Shown here: positions 8,655 to 17,155 of the stretch, piece by piece
Layout: the number at the start of each line of letters is the position of its first letter
Numbering within the stretch: position 1 is the stretch's first letter
NCBI RefSeq assembly: GCF_002355855.1
Contig: NZ_AP017655.1
Span: 2,476,001 to 2,540,000, forward strand
DNA length: 64,000 nt
Source: Sphingobium cloacae
Lineage (GTDB): Bacteria > Pseudomonadota > Alphaproteobacteria > Sphingomonadales > Sphingomonadaceae
Direction: 5' to 3'
Notes under the pieces: model-generated
Databases searched by the model: none
What the model was told of the DNA's origin: nothing
What the model saw: the letters and a program-made list of their open reading frames with translations, nothing else
Program-made: the position numbers and the translations under genes

Positions 8655-9271
8655 TTTTCGAGGGACGCGAGCACATGGTCGGGCGACCCTTCGTCCACGT
8701 CCGGCGTCCCCGGATCGTCCACCGGCACCAGCGCGATCGGCGCGCCGTCCGGACCGAAGAGATAGGGCGTGCGGCTGTGCCCGACCAGATAGTCGCTCGC
8801 GCCCTGCGACTCCTCGCGATGATAGATGACGGCGAAATCCCTGGCGACCTTCGCGATCTCGTCCGGCGTGCCGGTGAGGCCGATCAGGCGCGGGTGGAAG
8901 GCGCTCACATAGGTCTTGACCGTGGCGGGCGTGTCGCGCTGCGGGTCGACACTGATGAAGATCGGCTGGACTCTCGCGGCAAGGGCGGGCTTTTCCTTCT
9001 CGAACTTCGCGAACGCCTGCGTGATGCGTTGCAGGTCGACCGGGCACACGTCCGGGCAATAGGTGTAGCCGAAATAGACGAGGCGGTACTGGCCCTGGAA
9101 ATCGTCCCAGCTCACCTTTTTCCCGTCCTGATCGGTAAGCGTGAAGGGCGCCCCGATCCTGGCGCCGGCCAATTCGCCCTGCGGGCTTGATGCATTGTCC
9201 GCGCCGCCCATATTACAGGCAGCCAGAAGGGCGAGGACGGGCAGGGCGGCGATGGTCAGCGCTTTGTTCAT
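8642..9271 (-). CDS. SCO1/SenC family copper-binding lipoprotein
   Basis: Copper chaperone/thiol protein for cytochrome c oxidase assembly, 209 residues from the ATG at 9271 (an in-frame ATG at 9286 is a poorer start). N-terminal lipoprotein signal with lipobox LLAAC (Cys19), thioredoxin fold, copper ligands CPDVC (Cys72, Cys76) and the distal His in 'LVGHSRTPYLF' near 165. Anchored in the periplasm. First gene of the operon SCO-YcgN-YgjP-unknown and divergent from the ankyrin gene. No oxidase genes are nearby. Confidence 0.92.
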   Translation of the reverse strand: MNKALTIAALPVLALLAACNMGGADNASSPQGELAGARIGAPFTLTDQDGKKVSWDDFQGQYRLVYFGYTYCPDVCPVDLQRITQAFAKFEKEKPALAARVQPIFISVDPQRDTPATVKTYVSAFHPRLIGLTGTPDEIAKVARDFAVIYHREESQGASDYLVGHSRTPYLFGPDGAPIALVPVDDPGTPDVDEGSPDHVLASLEKWVK

Positions 9272-9330
9272 GGCATGGCCAGCCATGCCCTGCTAAGCCC
9301 GCATTTGCAAATCCAACGGGGCATGAAAGC

Positions 9331-9948
9331 ATGACGAGTCGTTTTTGGGGTGTTCGCGGCGCCGCGCTGGCCTTGGCCCTGCTGACCCCGGCCGCCGCAC
9401 AGGCGCAATTTTCGGATGCCTATAATTTCCTGAAAGCGGTCAAGGATGTGGACGGGCAAAAGGCGACCGACCTGCTGCAAAAGCCGGGATCGACCGTCAT
9501 CAACAGCCGCGACGTCACCACCGGCGAAACCGCGCTGCATTATGTGGTGGCGCGGCGGGACAATAGCTGGCTCGCCTTCCTTCTGTCCAAGGGCGCCAAT
9601 GCCAACCTGGCCGACAACCAGGGCAACACCCCGCTGATGGATGCGGTGCAGGGACGGTTCGAGGAAGGGGTCCGCACGCTCCTGACCTTCGGCGCGCAGG
9701 TGGACAAGACGAACAGCAGCGGCGAAACGCCCCTGATCCGCGCGGTGCAGCTGCGGGACGTGGGGCTGGTCCGCCTGCTGGTGGCGCAGGGGGCCAATCC
9801 CGACAGGCGCGACACGCTGGCGGGCATGTCCGCGCGCGACTATGCGGAACGGGACGGCCGCACGCCGGGCCTCATCGAAGCGCTCGACAGCGCCAAGCCC
9901 AAAAGCACGACGCCCAGCGGGCCGGTGCAGGGTCCGGTGTTACGCTAA
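9331..9948 (+). CDS. Secreted ankyrin repeat protein
   Basis: A 205-residue protein with a Sec signal peptide (cleavage after 'AAAQAQ', about residue 27) and three to four ankyrin repeats at about 60-175 ('TGETALHYVVARRDN', 'QGNTPLMDAVQGRFEEG', 'SGETPLIRAVQLRDVG'). The tail is Pro/Ser rich. Periplasmic ankyrin proteins of this kind occur widely in sphingomonads; role unknown, perhaps protein binding. Start chosen at 9331 because the nearby ATG at 9323 runs straight into a stop. Confidence 0.87.
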   Translation: MTSRFWGVRGAALALALLTPAAAQAQFSDAYNFLKAVKDVDGQKATDLLQKPGSTVINSRDVTTGETALHYVVARRDNSWLAFLLSKGANANLADNQGNTPLMDAVQGRFEEGVRTLLTFGAQVDKTNSSGETPLIRAVQLRDVGLVRLLVAQGANPDRRDTLAGMSARDYAERDGRTPGLIEALDSAKPKSTTPSGPVQGPVLR

Positions 9949-9953
9949 TCCCC

Positions 9954-10451
9954 TTACCAGCCGATTTCCGCCGCATGGTCGGGATCGGTCAGCGCGGTCA
10001 GCCGCCGCGCCGCGCGCCGGGCGAAACGCAATGTCTCCGCCTTGCGCCGCGCCGCCGCCAGCGCCTCGGTCGGGGCGGGACGGAGCAGTTCGGCGTCATA
10101 TTGATCGGCGACGATCAGGCCCGTCCGATCCGGCCATAGCAGTTCGCCGTCGAACAGCGACAGGTCGAAACCCGACGGCACCGCCCAATAGAAGCGGTCG
10201 CAATAATCGAAATAGTCCGGCCATTTCATGTCGCCCATCAGGTCGGCGCGGCTGCACTTGATCTCCACGATGGTGATCCGCCCCGCGCCGTCCAGCGCCA
10301 TGATGTCCGCCCGACGGCCGTTGGGGAGCGGCACTTCCAATAGGCCGCTCATGTCGTGACGGAAGAAAAGGCGCAGCGTCCCGCGAGCCACGGCCAGCGC
10401 CGTGCCATCGGTCAGGGGGGAGCAGCCTTGGGCGGCGGCCATATCGTTCAT
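9954..10451 (-). CDS. mmcB: MmcB family DNA repair protein
   Basis: A 165-residue protein with a PD-(D/E)xK nuclease-like core: Asp49 in 'GRRADIMAL', Glu63 and Lys65 in 'VEIKCSRADL'. It matches MmcB, an alphaproteobacterial DNA repair protein first studied in Caulobacter as part of the SOS response to mitomycin C. A LexA-type box sits 13 bp upstream of its start (10464-10478), consistent with SOS control. It lies downstream of the cell wall hydrolase gene, separated by 92 bp. Confidence 0.88.
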   Translation of the reverse strand: MNDMAAAQGCSPLTDGTALAVARGTLRLFFRHDMSGLLEVPLPNGRRADIMALDGAGRITIVEIKCSRADLMGDMKWPDYFDYCDRFYWAVPSGFDLSLFDGELLWPDRTGLIVADQYDAELLRPAPTEALAAARRKAETLRFARRAARRLTALTDPDHAAEIGW

Positions 10452-10463
10452 GATCCACCTTTA

Positions 10464-10478
10464 GAACAAGTCATGAAC
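10464..10478 (-). promoter_or_regulatory. LexA (SOS) box upstream of mmcB
   Basis: GAACAAGTCATGAAC is an exact match to the alphaproteobacterial LexA operator GAAC-N7-GAAC (equivalently GTTC-N7-GTTC). It lies 13 bp before the mmcB start, where a repressor would block transcription. mmcB is an SOS gene in Caulobacter, which agrees. Confidence 0.8.
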
Positions 10479-10543
10479 ATATGAAAAGGCCGATGCGGAA
10501 CGCTTCGTCCCGAATCGGCCCTGCACATCCTCCGCTGAAAGGA

Positions 10544-11206
10544 TCAGCGATAGAAGATATGATTGTCGATCGCCGCCAGCTTCGTCTTGCCCCAATTGGG
10601 CGAAACGCGGCGGGCGTGGAAGAACAGCGCCCCTTCCGCCTTGCTGTCCCAGCTGTCCGCCATGGCGATCTGGGCGATGGCGACAGCCTGACGCCAGCTG
10701 TTGCCATTCATGCGGATCGACGGCATGGACTGGCCGCGCACGAAGCTGAACTGGCTGGGCTGATAGACGACGCCGCACAGGCTGTCGGCGAAGCGGCCGG
10801 ATTTGGCGCGGTTGATGATGACCCGCGCGACCGCGAGCTGGCCTTCCAGGCTTTCGCCCTTGGATTCGAAATAGACGGCGCCCGCGAGGCACTTCATGTC
10901 GCCGTCCAGCTCTTCGGGAGCGCCATGCGCATCGACCAGAGCGGCCAGGCTGTCGGCCTGCACGGAACCATCGGAGGAAGAGAGAGTTTCATCAGAAGCC
11001 AGCGGCTGCGCGACTTCGCGCGGCGCGGCAAAGATGACGGCGGGCTTTTGACCGGCCGCGGGCGCTCCATGGGGCGCGATATCGGTGGGAAGAGTCCCGT
11101 TGGAGGATATCGCCTCACTGGCGGAGGACATATCCGACGCCGTGACCGCCGCGGCGGTGGACAGCGCAAATGCCGCAACGATCGCGGCCTTCAGACGAAA
11201 ACTCAT
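10544..11206 (-). CDS. SleB-like cell wall hydrolase, exported
   Basis: Peptidoglycan hydrolase of the SleB/CwlJ type, 220 residues. A signal peptide covers about 1-23 and a low-complexity linker runs to about 95. The hydrolase domain follows, with 'LAGAVYFESKGESLEGQLAVARVIINRA' (in pieces: AVYFESKGE, then AVARVIINR) and 'ALFFHARRVSPNWG', including the conserved catalytic-type Glu in 'FESKGE'. Acts in the periplasm on murein. The upstream 176 bp up to the DUF1491 gene presumably contain its promoter. Confidence 0.88.
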   Translation of the reverse strand: MSFRLKAAIVAAFALSTAAAVTASDMSSASEAISSNGTLPTDIAPHGAPAAGQKPAVIFAAPREVAQPLASDETLSSSDGSVQADSLAALVDAHGAPEELDGDMKCLAGAVYFESKGESLEGQLAVARVIINRAKSGRFADSLCGVVYQPSQFSFVRGQSMPSIRMNGNSWRQAVAIAQIAMADSWDSKAEGALFFHARRVSPNWGKTKLAAIDNHIFYR

Positions 11207-11382
11207 TATATCTCAAAAACATGCGGTTCTTGGCCTGAAACGTCTATTCAACCCGATATTCTGCGACGTTCGGCCGCCTCCCGTCTGCGTGTTTACCCTG
11301 TCCGTCCCCCTTGACGGGTCATGGCAACCTGCGCGTTCAACAAGCGTCGGGGGCCTGTGCCCGCGCGCGGAAGGTTAGTCAA

Positions 11383-11724
11383 TCATGAACAGATCGTTTC
11401 AGCGGCGAATCGTTCCGCTTCCGCGATATCAAGTTCGATTATCCACAGGTCGGGGTCCGCCCGGCGTCGGCGCTCAATATATTGTGCGAGCGCCAGCGGC
11501 CCCGCGTCGAGGGCGGGACCACAGGGGGCGAGCCGATAGCCGCCTTCATAGTCGGGAATCCGCTCGAACAGGCCGGTTTCCTGTCCCCTTTCCAGCGTCT
11601 GGACCAGTATGACGCCGCTGTTTTCGTCGCCCTTCACCAGCACCGTGGCGAAGCCGCCCGCCGCGGCGGCCCGCCGCACCAGCACGCCGATCAGCAGCGC
11701 GCTGGTCAGCCGGTCAGCCGCCAT
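11383..11724 (-). CDS. DUF1491 family protein
   Basis: A 113-residue cytoplasmic protein matching DUF1491, found mainly in alphaproteobacteria. Seen are 'LIGVLVRRAAAAGGFATVLVKGDENSG' in part (VRRAAAAGGFA, VLVKGD) and 'DPDLWIIELD', which are the family hallmarks. Function unknown. The start at 11724 lies inside the last codons of the thioesterase gene (11-bp overlap), so the two are probably coupled in the ptsN-thioesterase-DUF1491 set. Confidence 0.83.
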   Translation of the reverse strand: MAADRLTSALLIGVLVRRAAAAGGFATVLVKGDENSGVILVQTLERGQETGLFERIPDYEGGYRLAPCGPALDAGPLALAQYIERRRRADPDLWIIELDIAEAERFAAETICS

Positions 11725-12184
11725 AGCCCGGCAGGGAGGACAGCGAATATTGCGACCGCATGAAGGTGCCCGTGCCCCGGCCCACTTCCTCCCCTTCCGA
11801 ATCGACGAGACTGGCTTCGGCGACATAGACGCGGCGCTTGCCGCTGATCCAGCGGCCCTCGGCCCGGATGCGGCCGGGGCGGATCGGGCGGGTGAACAGC
11901 AGATTGAAGGCGGTTGTCAGCAGGAAACGGTCGCTCACCAGACTGTTCGCGGCATAAAAGGCCGCGTCGTCCAGCATCTTGAAATAGAGCGTGCCATGGA
12001 CCGCGCCCGCCGCGTGAAAATGCCCTTCCTCCGCGTCAAAGTCGATGATGGAGCGCCCCGCTTCCGGAATGCGCAGGACCGACCGGAACATCCGGTTGAT
12101 CGGCGCGGAACGATAAAGACTCTCCAGCGCCCGGAAATGCGCGGCTTCGCCGCTGGCGCCGGGAATCGGATCAGGCTGCGTCAC
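11714..12184 (-). CDS. PaaI-family (hotdog fold) thioesterase
   Basis: A 156-residue acyl-CoA thioesterase-like protein. The hotdog signature 'AAGAVHGTLYFKMLDDAAFYAA' (short form: VHGTLYFKMLDDA) carries the usual helix residues, and 'GRWISGKRRVYVAEASLVDSEGEEV' fits the last strands. Substrate unknown. The most likely start is a GTG at 12184, 14 bp inside the ptsN end; longer in-frame ATG starts would translate across ptsN. Overlaps DUF1491 downstream. Confidence 0.75.
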   Translation of the reverse strand: MTQPDPIPGASGEAAHFRALESLYRSAPINRMFRSVLRIPEAGRSIIDFDAEEGHFHAAGAVHGTLYFKMLDDAAFYAANSLVSDRFLLTTAFNLLFTRPIRPGRIRAEGRWISGKRRVYVAEASLVDSEGEEVGRGTGTFMRSQYSLSSLPGYGG

Positions 12185-12638
12185 GCGCCTCGCCACCGGC
12201 CAGCAGGGCATGGAGCGCCTCGGCCGATTTGGCGCCGCGCAGACGGGCCACCTGGTCATCGTCCCGCAGATAGCGCGACACCCGCGCCAGCGTCTTCAGA
12301 TGCTCCGCGCCGCTGTCGACCGGCGACAGCAGGGCGAAGACGATATCCACCGGCGCGTCGTCCACCGCCTCGAACGGCACCGCCGGATCGACCAGCACGA
12401 CCACGCCGCACATCTTCTGCAATTCGGCGATCTTCGCATGGGGGATGGCGACGCCGCCGCCAAAACCGGTGGACCCCAGCTTCTCCCGCTCGAACAGGGC
12501 TTCGGCCACATGCTCCGCATTCAGCCCATAGGCGTCCGCCGCCAGGGCCGCGATCTTCTGGAATAACTGTTTCTTGCCGTTCGCCGTCAGACCCGTTGCG
12601 AGCGCCTTGGGCGAAAGGATGTCGTTGAAATGAACCAT
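12171..12638 (-). CDS. ptsN: PTS IIA-like nitrogen regulatory protein PtsN
   Basis: EIIA-Ntr, 155 residues, the phosphate acceptor of the regulatory nitrogen phosphotransferase chain. The phosphorylated histidine is His67 in 'GGVAIPHAKI'; 'FALLSPVDSGAEHLKTLARVSRYL' in short form (LLSPVDSGAEHLK) fits the C-terminal half. It follows hpf with a 136-bp gap, the usual hpf-ptsN order downstream of rpoN in proteobacteria, although rpoN is not in this window. Confidence 0.92.
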   Translation of the reverse strand: MVHFNDILSPKALATGLTANGKKQLFQKIAALAADAYGLNAEHVAEALFEREKLGSTGFGGGVAIPHAKIAELQKMCGVVVLVDPAVPFEAVDDAPVDIVFALLSPVDSGAEHLKTLARVSRYLRDDDQVARLRGAKSAEALHALLAGGEARDAA

Positions 12639-12774
12639 GTTCAATCCGGAACCGCCGGACCGCGCTTCCACCATGGGGACATAGGCGCGGACCGGATCTA
12701 TAAAGTCCGGCCCCATAGGACGCATGGAGCACAAGGTCAACATGCACGCCCGGCGGGGCCGGATCGTCAGGGGG

Positions 12775-13365
12775 TCAGGCGCGCGGCTCGACCCATCCGA
12801 TCGTGCCGTCCTGACGGCGATAGACCATGTTATAGGCCGATGTCCCCGCATTGAGAAACAGCAGCGCGTTGGTGTTGCGAAGGTCCAGCATCATCACCGC
12901 ATCCGATACGCTGGCTTCGGGGATGTCGACGCGCGTCTCCGCCACGATCAGCGGCGCTTCGGCCGGTTCCTCTTCATCGTCCTGGGACGAAGCGAAGATG
13001 GTGTAGCCCGCGCCGTCCAGAGCGTCGAAACCGTTGCTCCGTTCCGCTTCGGCGGCGGCGAACTGGGCGGACCGGTCCTTCAGGCGGCGCAGATAGCGGC
13101 GCAATTGCTTTTCAATCCGTTCCGCCGCCTGATCGAAGGCGGGATGCGCTTCCTGCGCCTCGCCCGCGCCCTTCAGGATCAGGCCGGTCATGACATGGCA
13201 GACGATATCGCAGTGGAAGGCGCCGTGCGGCGCGGGACGAAACGTCACGTGCGCCGAAAGAGTGCGGGAGAAATATTTCTCGGCCATCGCCTCCAGCCGG
13301 GTCGCGACATGCTGCTTGAGCGCGTCGCCCGTGTCGACCTGATGCCCGGAAACCCGAATGTCCAT
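12775..13365 (-). CDS. hpf: Ribosome hibernation promoting factor, long form
   Basis: Long-type HPF/RaiA, 196 residues, which dimerises 70S ribosomes into 100S particles in slow growth. The N-terminal S30AE domain (about 1-105, starting MDIRVSGHQVDTGDAL) is followed by a charged linker ('SSQDDEEEPAE') and the C-terminal dimerisation domain (about 135-196, 'DIPEASVSDAVMMLDL', 'LLFLNAGTSAYNMVYRR'). Upstream of ptsN in the same direction. Confidence 0.93.
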   Translation of the reverse strand: MDIRVSGHQVDTGDALKQHVATRLEAMAEKYFSRTLSAHVTFRPAPHGAFHCDIVCHVMTGLILKGAGEAQEAHPAFDQAAERIEKQLRRYLRRLKDRSAQFAAAEAERSNGFDALDGAGYTIFASSQDDEEEPAEAPLIVAETRVDIPEASVSDAVMMLDLRNTNALLFLNAGTSAYNMVYRRQDGTIGWVEPRA

Positions 13366-13436
13366 ATGCCTTCTCCTTTTTCTTGCCGGGCCGCGGACGA
13401 GCGGCCCGGTTGGCGCGAGACGAAGGGATCGGCCGG

Positions 13437-14138
13437 TCAGGCCGCCTCCGCCTCATCGAGCCAGAGCGGCTTGTCCAGCGTCGCGATGAACGCGGCATGC
13501 CGTTCCAGCTCCTCCGCGCTCGCCTGAAAGACGCGCGCGGGTCTTACGGGTCGAACGGCGGCGTTTTCCGCCAGTTCCACCCGAATGATGTCTTTCGCTT
13601 CCTCCTGTGCAAGACCAAGGCCAATCTGACGGCCGCCGGTCAGTTCGATGTAAAGCTGGGCCAGAAGCTCGGCGTCGAGCAGCGCGCCATGCTTGACGCG
13701 ATGGCTGCGATCGATGCCGTAGCGGGTGCAGAGCGCGTCCAGGCTGTGCTTCGCGCCGGGGTGAAGCTGGCGGGCGATGGCCACGGTGTCGATCATCCGG
13801 TCCATCGACACTTCCGCGCGCCCGCACAGGCGCAGTTCGTGATTGAGGAAACCGAAGTCGAACCGCGCATTGTGCGCGACCAGATGGCTGTCCTCCAGAA
13901 AGGCGAGCAGTTCCTCGACCCCGCTCGCGAAAAGCGGCTTGTCCGACAGGAACATGTCGGAAAGGCCGTGCACCGCTTCGGCGGCGGCGGGCATGGCGCG
14001 CTGCGGATTGTAATAAGCGTGGAAGGTGCGCCCGGTGGGCACCCGGTTCAGGAGTTCGATGCACCCGATTTCGACCAGCCGATCGCCGGAGGCCGGGTCG
14101 AACCCTGTCGTTTCGGTATCGAAAATGATCTCGCGCAT
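13437..14138 (-). CDS. dnaQ: DNA polymerase III epsilon subunit
   Basis: Proofreading 3'-5' exonuclease of the replicase, 233 residues. DEDDh motifs are seen: Exo I 'FDTETTG' (Asp7, Glu9), Exo II 'HNARFDFGFLNHEL', Exo III 'HGALLDAELLAQLY'. The C-terminal part after about 180 contacts the alpha subunit in homologues. Start at 14138 gives the standard N-terminus MREIIFDTET. Its place between coaE and hpf, near the presumed origin, matches the order known from Caulobacter. Confidence 0.95.
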   Translation of the reverse strand: MREIIFDTETTGFDPASGDRLVEIGCIELLNRVPTGRTFHAYYNPQRAMPAAAEAVHGLSDMFLSDKPLFASGVEELLAFLEDSHLVAHNARFDFGFLNHELRLCGRAEVSMDRMIDTVAIARQLHPGAKHSLDALCTRYGIDRSHRVKHGALLDAELLAQLYIELTGGRQIGLGLAQEEAKDIIRVELAENAAVRPVRPARVFQASAEELERHAAFIATLDKPLWLDEAEAA

Positions 14139-14167
14139 CGCCCTCTTAACCGAATCTGGCGGCCCCA

Positions 14168-14761
14168 CTATCGGCCTGTCTTCGCGCCAAGGCAAGCGAC
14201 CAGAAGTCTGACCTGCGCACGCGTATCGGCGAAAGTGGTGCCCGTATGGATGATATAGTCCGCCCGCCGCCGTTTTTCAGCATCGGGAGTTTGCAGATGG
14301 ACAATCCGCCGGTATTTCGCCATCGTCATGCCGGGCCGCGCCAACACCCTTTTGCGCTGTTTCCAGGCCGGGGCGGTGACCACGATCACGCCGTGCAGTT
14401 TGCGGTCCCAATGCTTCTCGAACAGCAATGGAATATCCAGCACGACGAAGGCGCGGGCCCGGTTTTCGCGCAGGAAGCGCACTCGTTCCGACTGCACCGC
14501 CGGATGGACGATGGCTTCCAGCGCCTTCAACTCATGCGGGTGGCCGAAGACCGCCGCGCCCAGCTTCGCCCGATCCACGCCGCCCGGGCCGGTGGTTCCG
14601 GGAAAGCGCGCCTCGATCGCGGGCAGCAGCTTGCCGCCCGGGCCCTGCAACAGGTGGACCTCCGCATCGGCGTCGAAAACCGGCACGCCCTGCCGCCTCA
14701 GCATCGCGGCGACGGCGGACTTGCCCATGCCGATGGAGCCGGTGAGGCCGTAGACCTTCAT
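14168..14761 (-). CDS. coaE: Dephospho-CoA kinase
   Basis: Last step of coenzyme A synthesis, 197 residues. P-loop GSIGMGKS at about 8-15, then 'VFDADAEVHLLQGPGG', and 'VVLDIPLLFE' as in CoaE. Follows aroE by 10 bp on the minus strand and precedes dnaQ by 29 bp, so aroE-coaE-dnaQ are probably one transcript. Confidence 0.95.
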   Translation of the reverse strand: MKVYGLTGSIGMGKSAVAAMLRRQGVPVFDADAEVHLLQGPGGKLLPAIEARFPGTTGPGGVDRAKLGAAVFGHPHELKALEAIVHPAVQSERVRFLRENRARAFVVLDIPLLFEKHWDRKLHGVIVVTAPAWKQRKRVLARPGMTMAKYRRIVHLQTPDAEKRRRADYIIHTGTTFADTRAQVRLLVACLGAKTGR

Positions 14762-14771
14762 GAATCGCCTA

Positions 14772-15596
14772 TCAATCCGCCGCAAGCAGCAGGGCGCGCA
14801 GTTCCCCGTCCCTCTCGCGCGGCGCTTCCGCATCGAAGAAGATGTCGAAAGCCAGCGCCGCCTGCCCGATCAGCATCTCCAGCCCGTCCAGAGTGCCGAG
14901 ACCCCGCGCCCGCGCCGCCTTCAGCAAACCCGTCTCAAGCGGCGCATAGACGATGTCGTAGACCGTCGCGCCATCCGGCAGGGGCGCCAGGTCCAGTTCC
15001 AGCGGCGGTTGCCCCACCATGCCGAGCGGACTGGTATTCACCAGCAGATCAGCGGCGGGAAGCGGATCGTCCATGCCGATCACCCGGCCCTCGATCCCGG
15101 CGCGGTCGAGCAATCCCTGCCCCTTGGCCGGATCGCGGACCATGATGCTGATCTCCTCCACGCCCAGACTGGCGAGCGCGAACAGGATCGCCCGCGCCGC
15201 ACCGCCCGCGCCAATCAGAGTCGCGCTCCTGCCCTTCCACCTGTCGCGCAGCAACGGCTGGAGGAAACCGCCCGCATCGGTGTTCGTACCGACCAGCGGC
15301 CCGCCCGTCTCGCAGGCGATGGTGTTCATCGCCCCGATCCTTTCGCGCACGCCGCCCGGATCGTCGGTATAATCCATCACCGCGATCTTGTGCGGGATGG
15401 TGACGTTGCAGCCCAGCCAGTCGGGATCGGCGCGCCGTTCGAGGAAATAGGCGGCCAGCCCCTCCGGCTTCACATGCGTCTTGCGATATTCCGCCTCGAT
15501 CCCCAGCGATTGCAGCCAGAAATTATGGATGAGCGGCGATTTGCTGTGCGCGATCGGATCGCCGATCACTTCTGCATAGGGGAGCTTGTCGGTCAT
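14772..15596 (-). CDS. aroE: Shikimate dehydrogenase
   Basis: NADPH-dependent reduction of 3-dehydroshikimate, 274 residues. Seen: 'IAHSKSPLIHN' (about 16-25) for substrate binding, catalytic Lys70 in 'NVTIPHK', 'TNTDAGGF' (about 103-110) and the nucleotide-binding 'GAGGAARA' (about 128-135). The start overlaps the maf stop by 4 bp (ATGA). Confidence 0.95.
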   Translation of the reverse strand: MTDKLPYAEVIGDPIAHSKSPLIHNFWLQSLGIEAEYRKTHVKPEGLAAYFLERRADPDWLGCNVTIPHKIAVMDYTDDPGGVRERIGAMNTIACETGGPLVGTNTDAGGFLQPLLRDRWKGRSATLIGAGGAARAILFALASLGVEEISIMVRDPAKGQGLLDRAGIEGRVIGMDDPLPAADLLVNTSPLGMVGQPPLELDLAPLPDGATVYDIVYAPLETGLLKAARARGLGTLDGLEMLIGQAALAFDIFFDAEAPRERDGELRALLLAAD

Positions 15597-16186
15597 GCCG
15601 CCAGAACGCCGCGCACGCGCAGAAAGTCAAGCAAAGGCAACAGGGGAAGCCCCTGAATCGCGAACTGGCTGCCTTCCACCTTCGCAAAGAGCTGCGCGCC
15701 CGGTCCCTCAATCCGATAGCAGCCGACGCACCAGCGGCATTCTTCCCAATCCGCGTCGAGATAGGACTGGATAAAGGCGTCGGACAAGGACCGCACCGTC
15801 ATCCGCACCCGTTCGACATGCCGCCAGATCGGTTCGCCGTTCAGCACGATCACCGCCGCGCTGTGGAGATGATGAACCCGGCCCGACAGCAGGCGCAGGA
15901 TGCGCTCCGCATCGGCCCGGTCGACCGCCTTGTCGATCATGCTTCCATCGTCGAGGCTCAAGGTCTGGTCGCATCCCAGCACCAGCGCGCCCGGCACCCG
16001 CCGCGACACGCGCAACGCCTTCAGTTCCGCCAGCGCATCGGCCAGCCCCCGTGCATCCAGGCCGTCGGCGCGCAGGGCTTCCTTCGCCGCCTCTTCGTCC
16101 ACGCCCGGCGAAAGGGCTTCGAACGGAACCTGCGCGGCGGCCAGCAGCGCCCTTCGGCTGGCGCTCTGGGAGGCGAGCACGATCAT
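15593..16186 (-). CDS. maf: Maf family nucleotide pyrophosphatase
   Basis: House-cleaning nucleoside triphosphate pyrophosphatase, 197 residues. The Maf signature SQSASRR is at about 6-12, with 'VLGCDQTLSLDD' and the basic/acidic residues of the active site further on. In the YceF branch rather than YhdE by look, not tested. ATGA overlaps with both ppsR upstream and aroE downstream indicate a tightly coupled operon. Confidence 0.92.
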   Translation of the reverse strand: MIVLASQSASRRALLAAAQVPFEALSPGVDEEAAKEALRADGLDARGLADALAELKALRVSRRVPGALVLGCDQTLSLDDGSMIDKAVDRADAERILRLLSGRVHHLHSAAVIVLNGEPIWRHVERVRMTVRSLSDAFIQSYLDADWEECRWCVGCYRIEGPGAQLFAKVEGSQFAIQGLPLLPLLDFLRVRGVLAA

Positions 16187-17013
16187 GCCTCGCTGCCTCC
16201 TTCGGCCAGAAGGCGGTCGTTGAACAGGTTGATGATGGCGGCGGCGGCTTCCTCGATGGAGCGGCGGCTCATGTCGATCACCGGCCAGCCATGGTCGGCG
16301 AACATGCGGCGCGCGAACGACAGTTCGTCCTGCACCTTCTCCAGATCGACATAGGCGGTCTCGGGCGCCTGATTGAGCGAGAGCAGCCGGTTGCGCCGGA
16401 TCTGGATCAGCCGTTCCGGGCTGACGGTCAGCCCCACGACCATCGGATGCCGCAGCGAAAAGAGGCTGCGCGGCGGCGGCGATTCCGGGACCAGCGGGAT
16501 ATTCGCGGTCTTGTAGCCGCGATTGGCGAGGTAGATGGAGGTCGGCGTCTTGGACGCGCGCGACACGCCCGCCAGCACGATATCGGCTTCCTCCCAATTT
16601 TCATGCCCGACGCCATCGTCATGGGCGATGGTGAACTGGATCGCCTCGATCCGCGCGAAATAGGCTTCGTCGAGGATATGCTTGCGCCCCGGCCGGTTGC
16701 GCGTTTCCTGCCCCAATATGTTGGAAAGCGCGTCCGTCACCGTATCGAGCGCCGCGACATGGGGCAGGCCCAGCGCCCGGCAGCGCGTTTCCAGCCTGCG
16801 CCGCAACTGGTGATTGTTGAGGGTGAAGAGCACCAGTCCGGGATTGGCGGAAATATCCTCCATGATCCGGTCGAGATGGACATCGGACCGCACCATGGGC
16901 CAGAAATGGCGGACCGCCTCCACATTCTCGAACAGGCCGATCGCCGCCTTGGCGATGTTTTCCAGCGTTTCCCCGGTGGAATCCGACAAAAGGTGCAGAT
17001 GGATGCGCGTCAT
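16183..17013 (-). CDS. ppsR: Pyruvate, water dikinase regulatory protein (PSRP)
   Basis: Bifunctional kinase/pyrophosphorylase of the DUF299 family, 276 residues, which switches PEP synthase or pyruvate phosphate dikinase. The N-terminal 'HLLSDSTGETLENIAKAA' (short: SDSTGETLE) and the ADP-binding loop 'GVSRASKTPTS' at about 145-155 are diagnostic. First gene of the minus-strand run from the putative origin; its start is 22 bp from the first perfect DnaA box. Confidence 0.93.
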   Translation of the reverse strand: MTRIHLHLLSDSTGETLENIAKAAIGLFENVEAVRHFWPMVRSDVHLDRIMEDISANPGLVLFTLNNHQLRRRLETRCRALGLPHVAALDTVTDALSNILGQETRNRPGRKHILDEAYFARIEAIQFTIAHDDGVGHENWEEADIVLAGVSRASKTPTSIYLANRGYKTANIPLVPESPPPRSLFSLRHPMVVGLTVSPERLIQIRRNRLLSLNQAPETAYVDLEKVQDELSFARRMFADHGWPVIDMSRRSIEEAAAAIINLFNDRLLAEGGSEA

Positions 17014-17034
17014 GGCGTATCTCTGTGGATGTCC

Positions 17035-17043
17035 TGTGGATAA
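17035..17043 (-). other. DnaA box, perfect
   Basis: TGTGGATAA, the reverse complement of the consensus TTATCCACA. Nearest box to ppsR. Confidence 0.85.
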
Positions 17044-17103
17044 AGCAAGGGAGAGAGTGGGGATGAAAGCATCCTCCTTGCTTCCTCCCTGTTGCCTCGA
17101 CTC

Positions 17104-17112
17104 TTATCCACA
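17104..17112 (+). other. DnaA box, perfect
   Basis: TTATCCACA, exact match to the consensus, directly preceded by a GANTC site (GACTC at 17099-17103). Confidence 0.85.
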
Positions 17113-17134
17113 GCCCTTCAACAGACCGTCCATT

Positions 17135-17155
17135 TCATCCACAGCCTGTGGATAG
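17135..17155. other. Pair of inverted near-consensus DnaA boxes
   Basis: TCATCCACA (17135-17143) and TGTGGATAG (17147-17155), each one base off consensus, face each other across a 3-bp spacer and form an imperfect palindrome. Confidence 0.7.
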
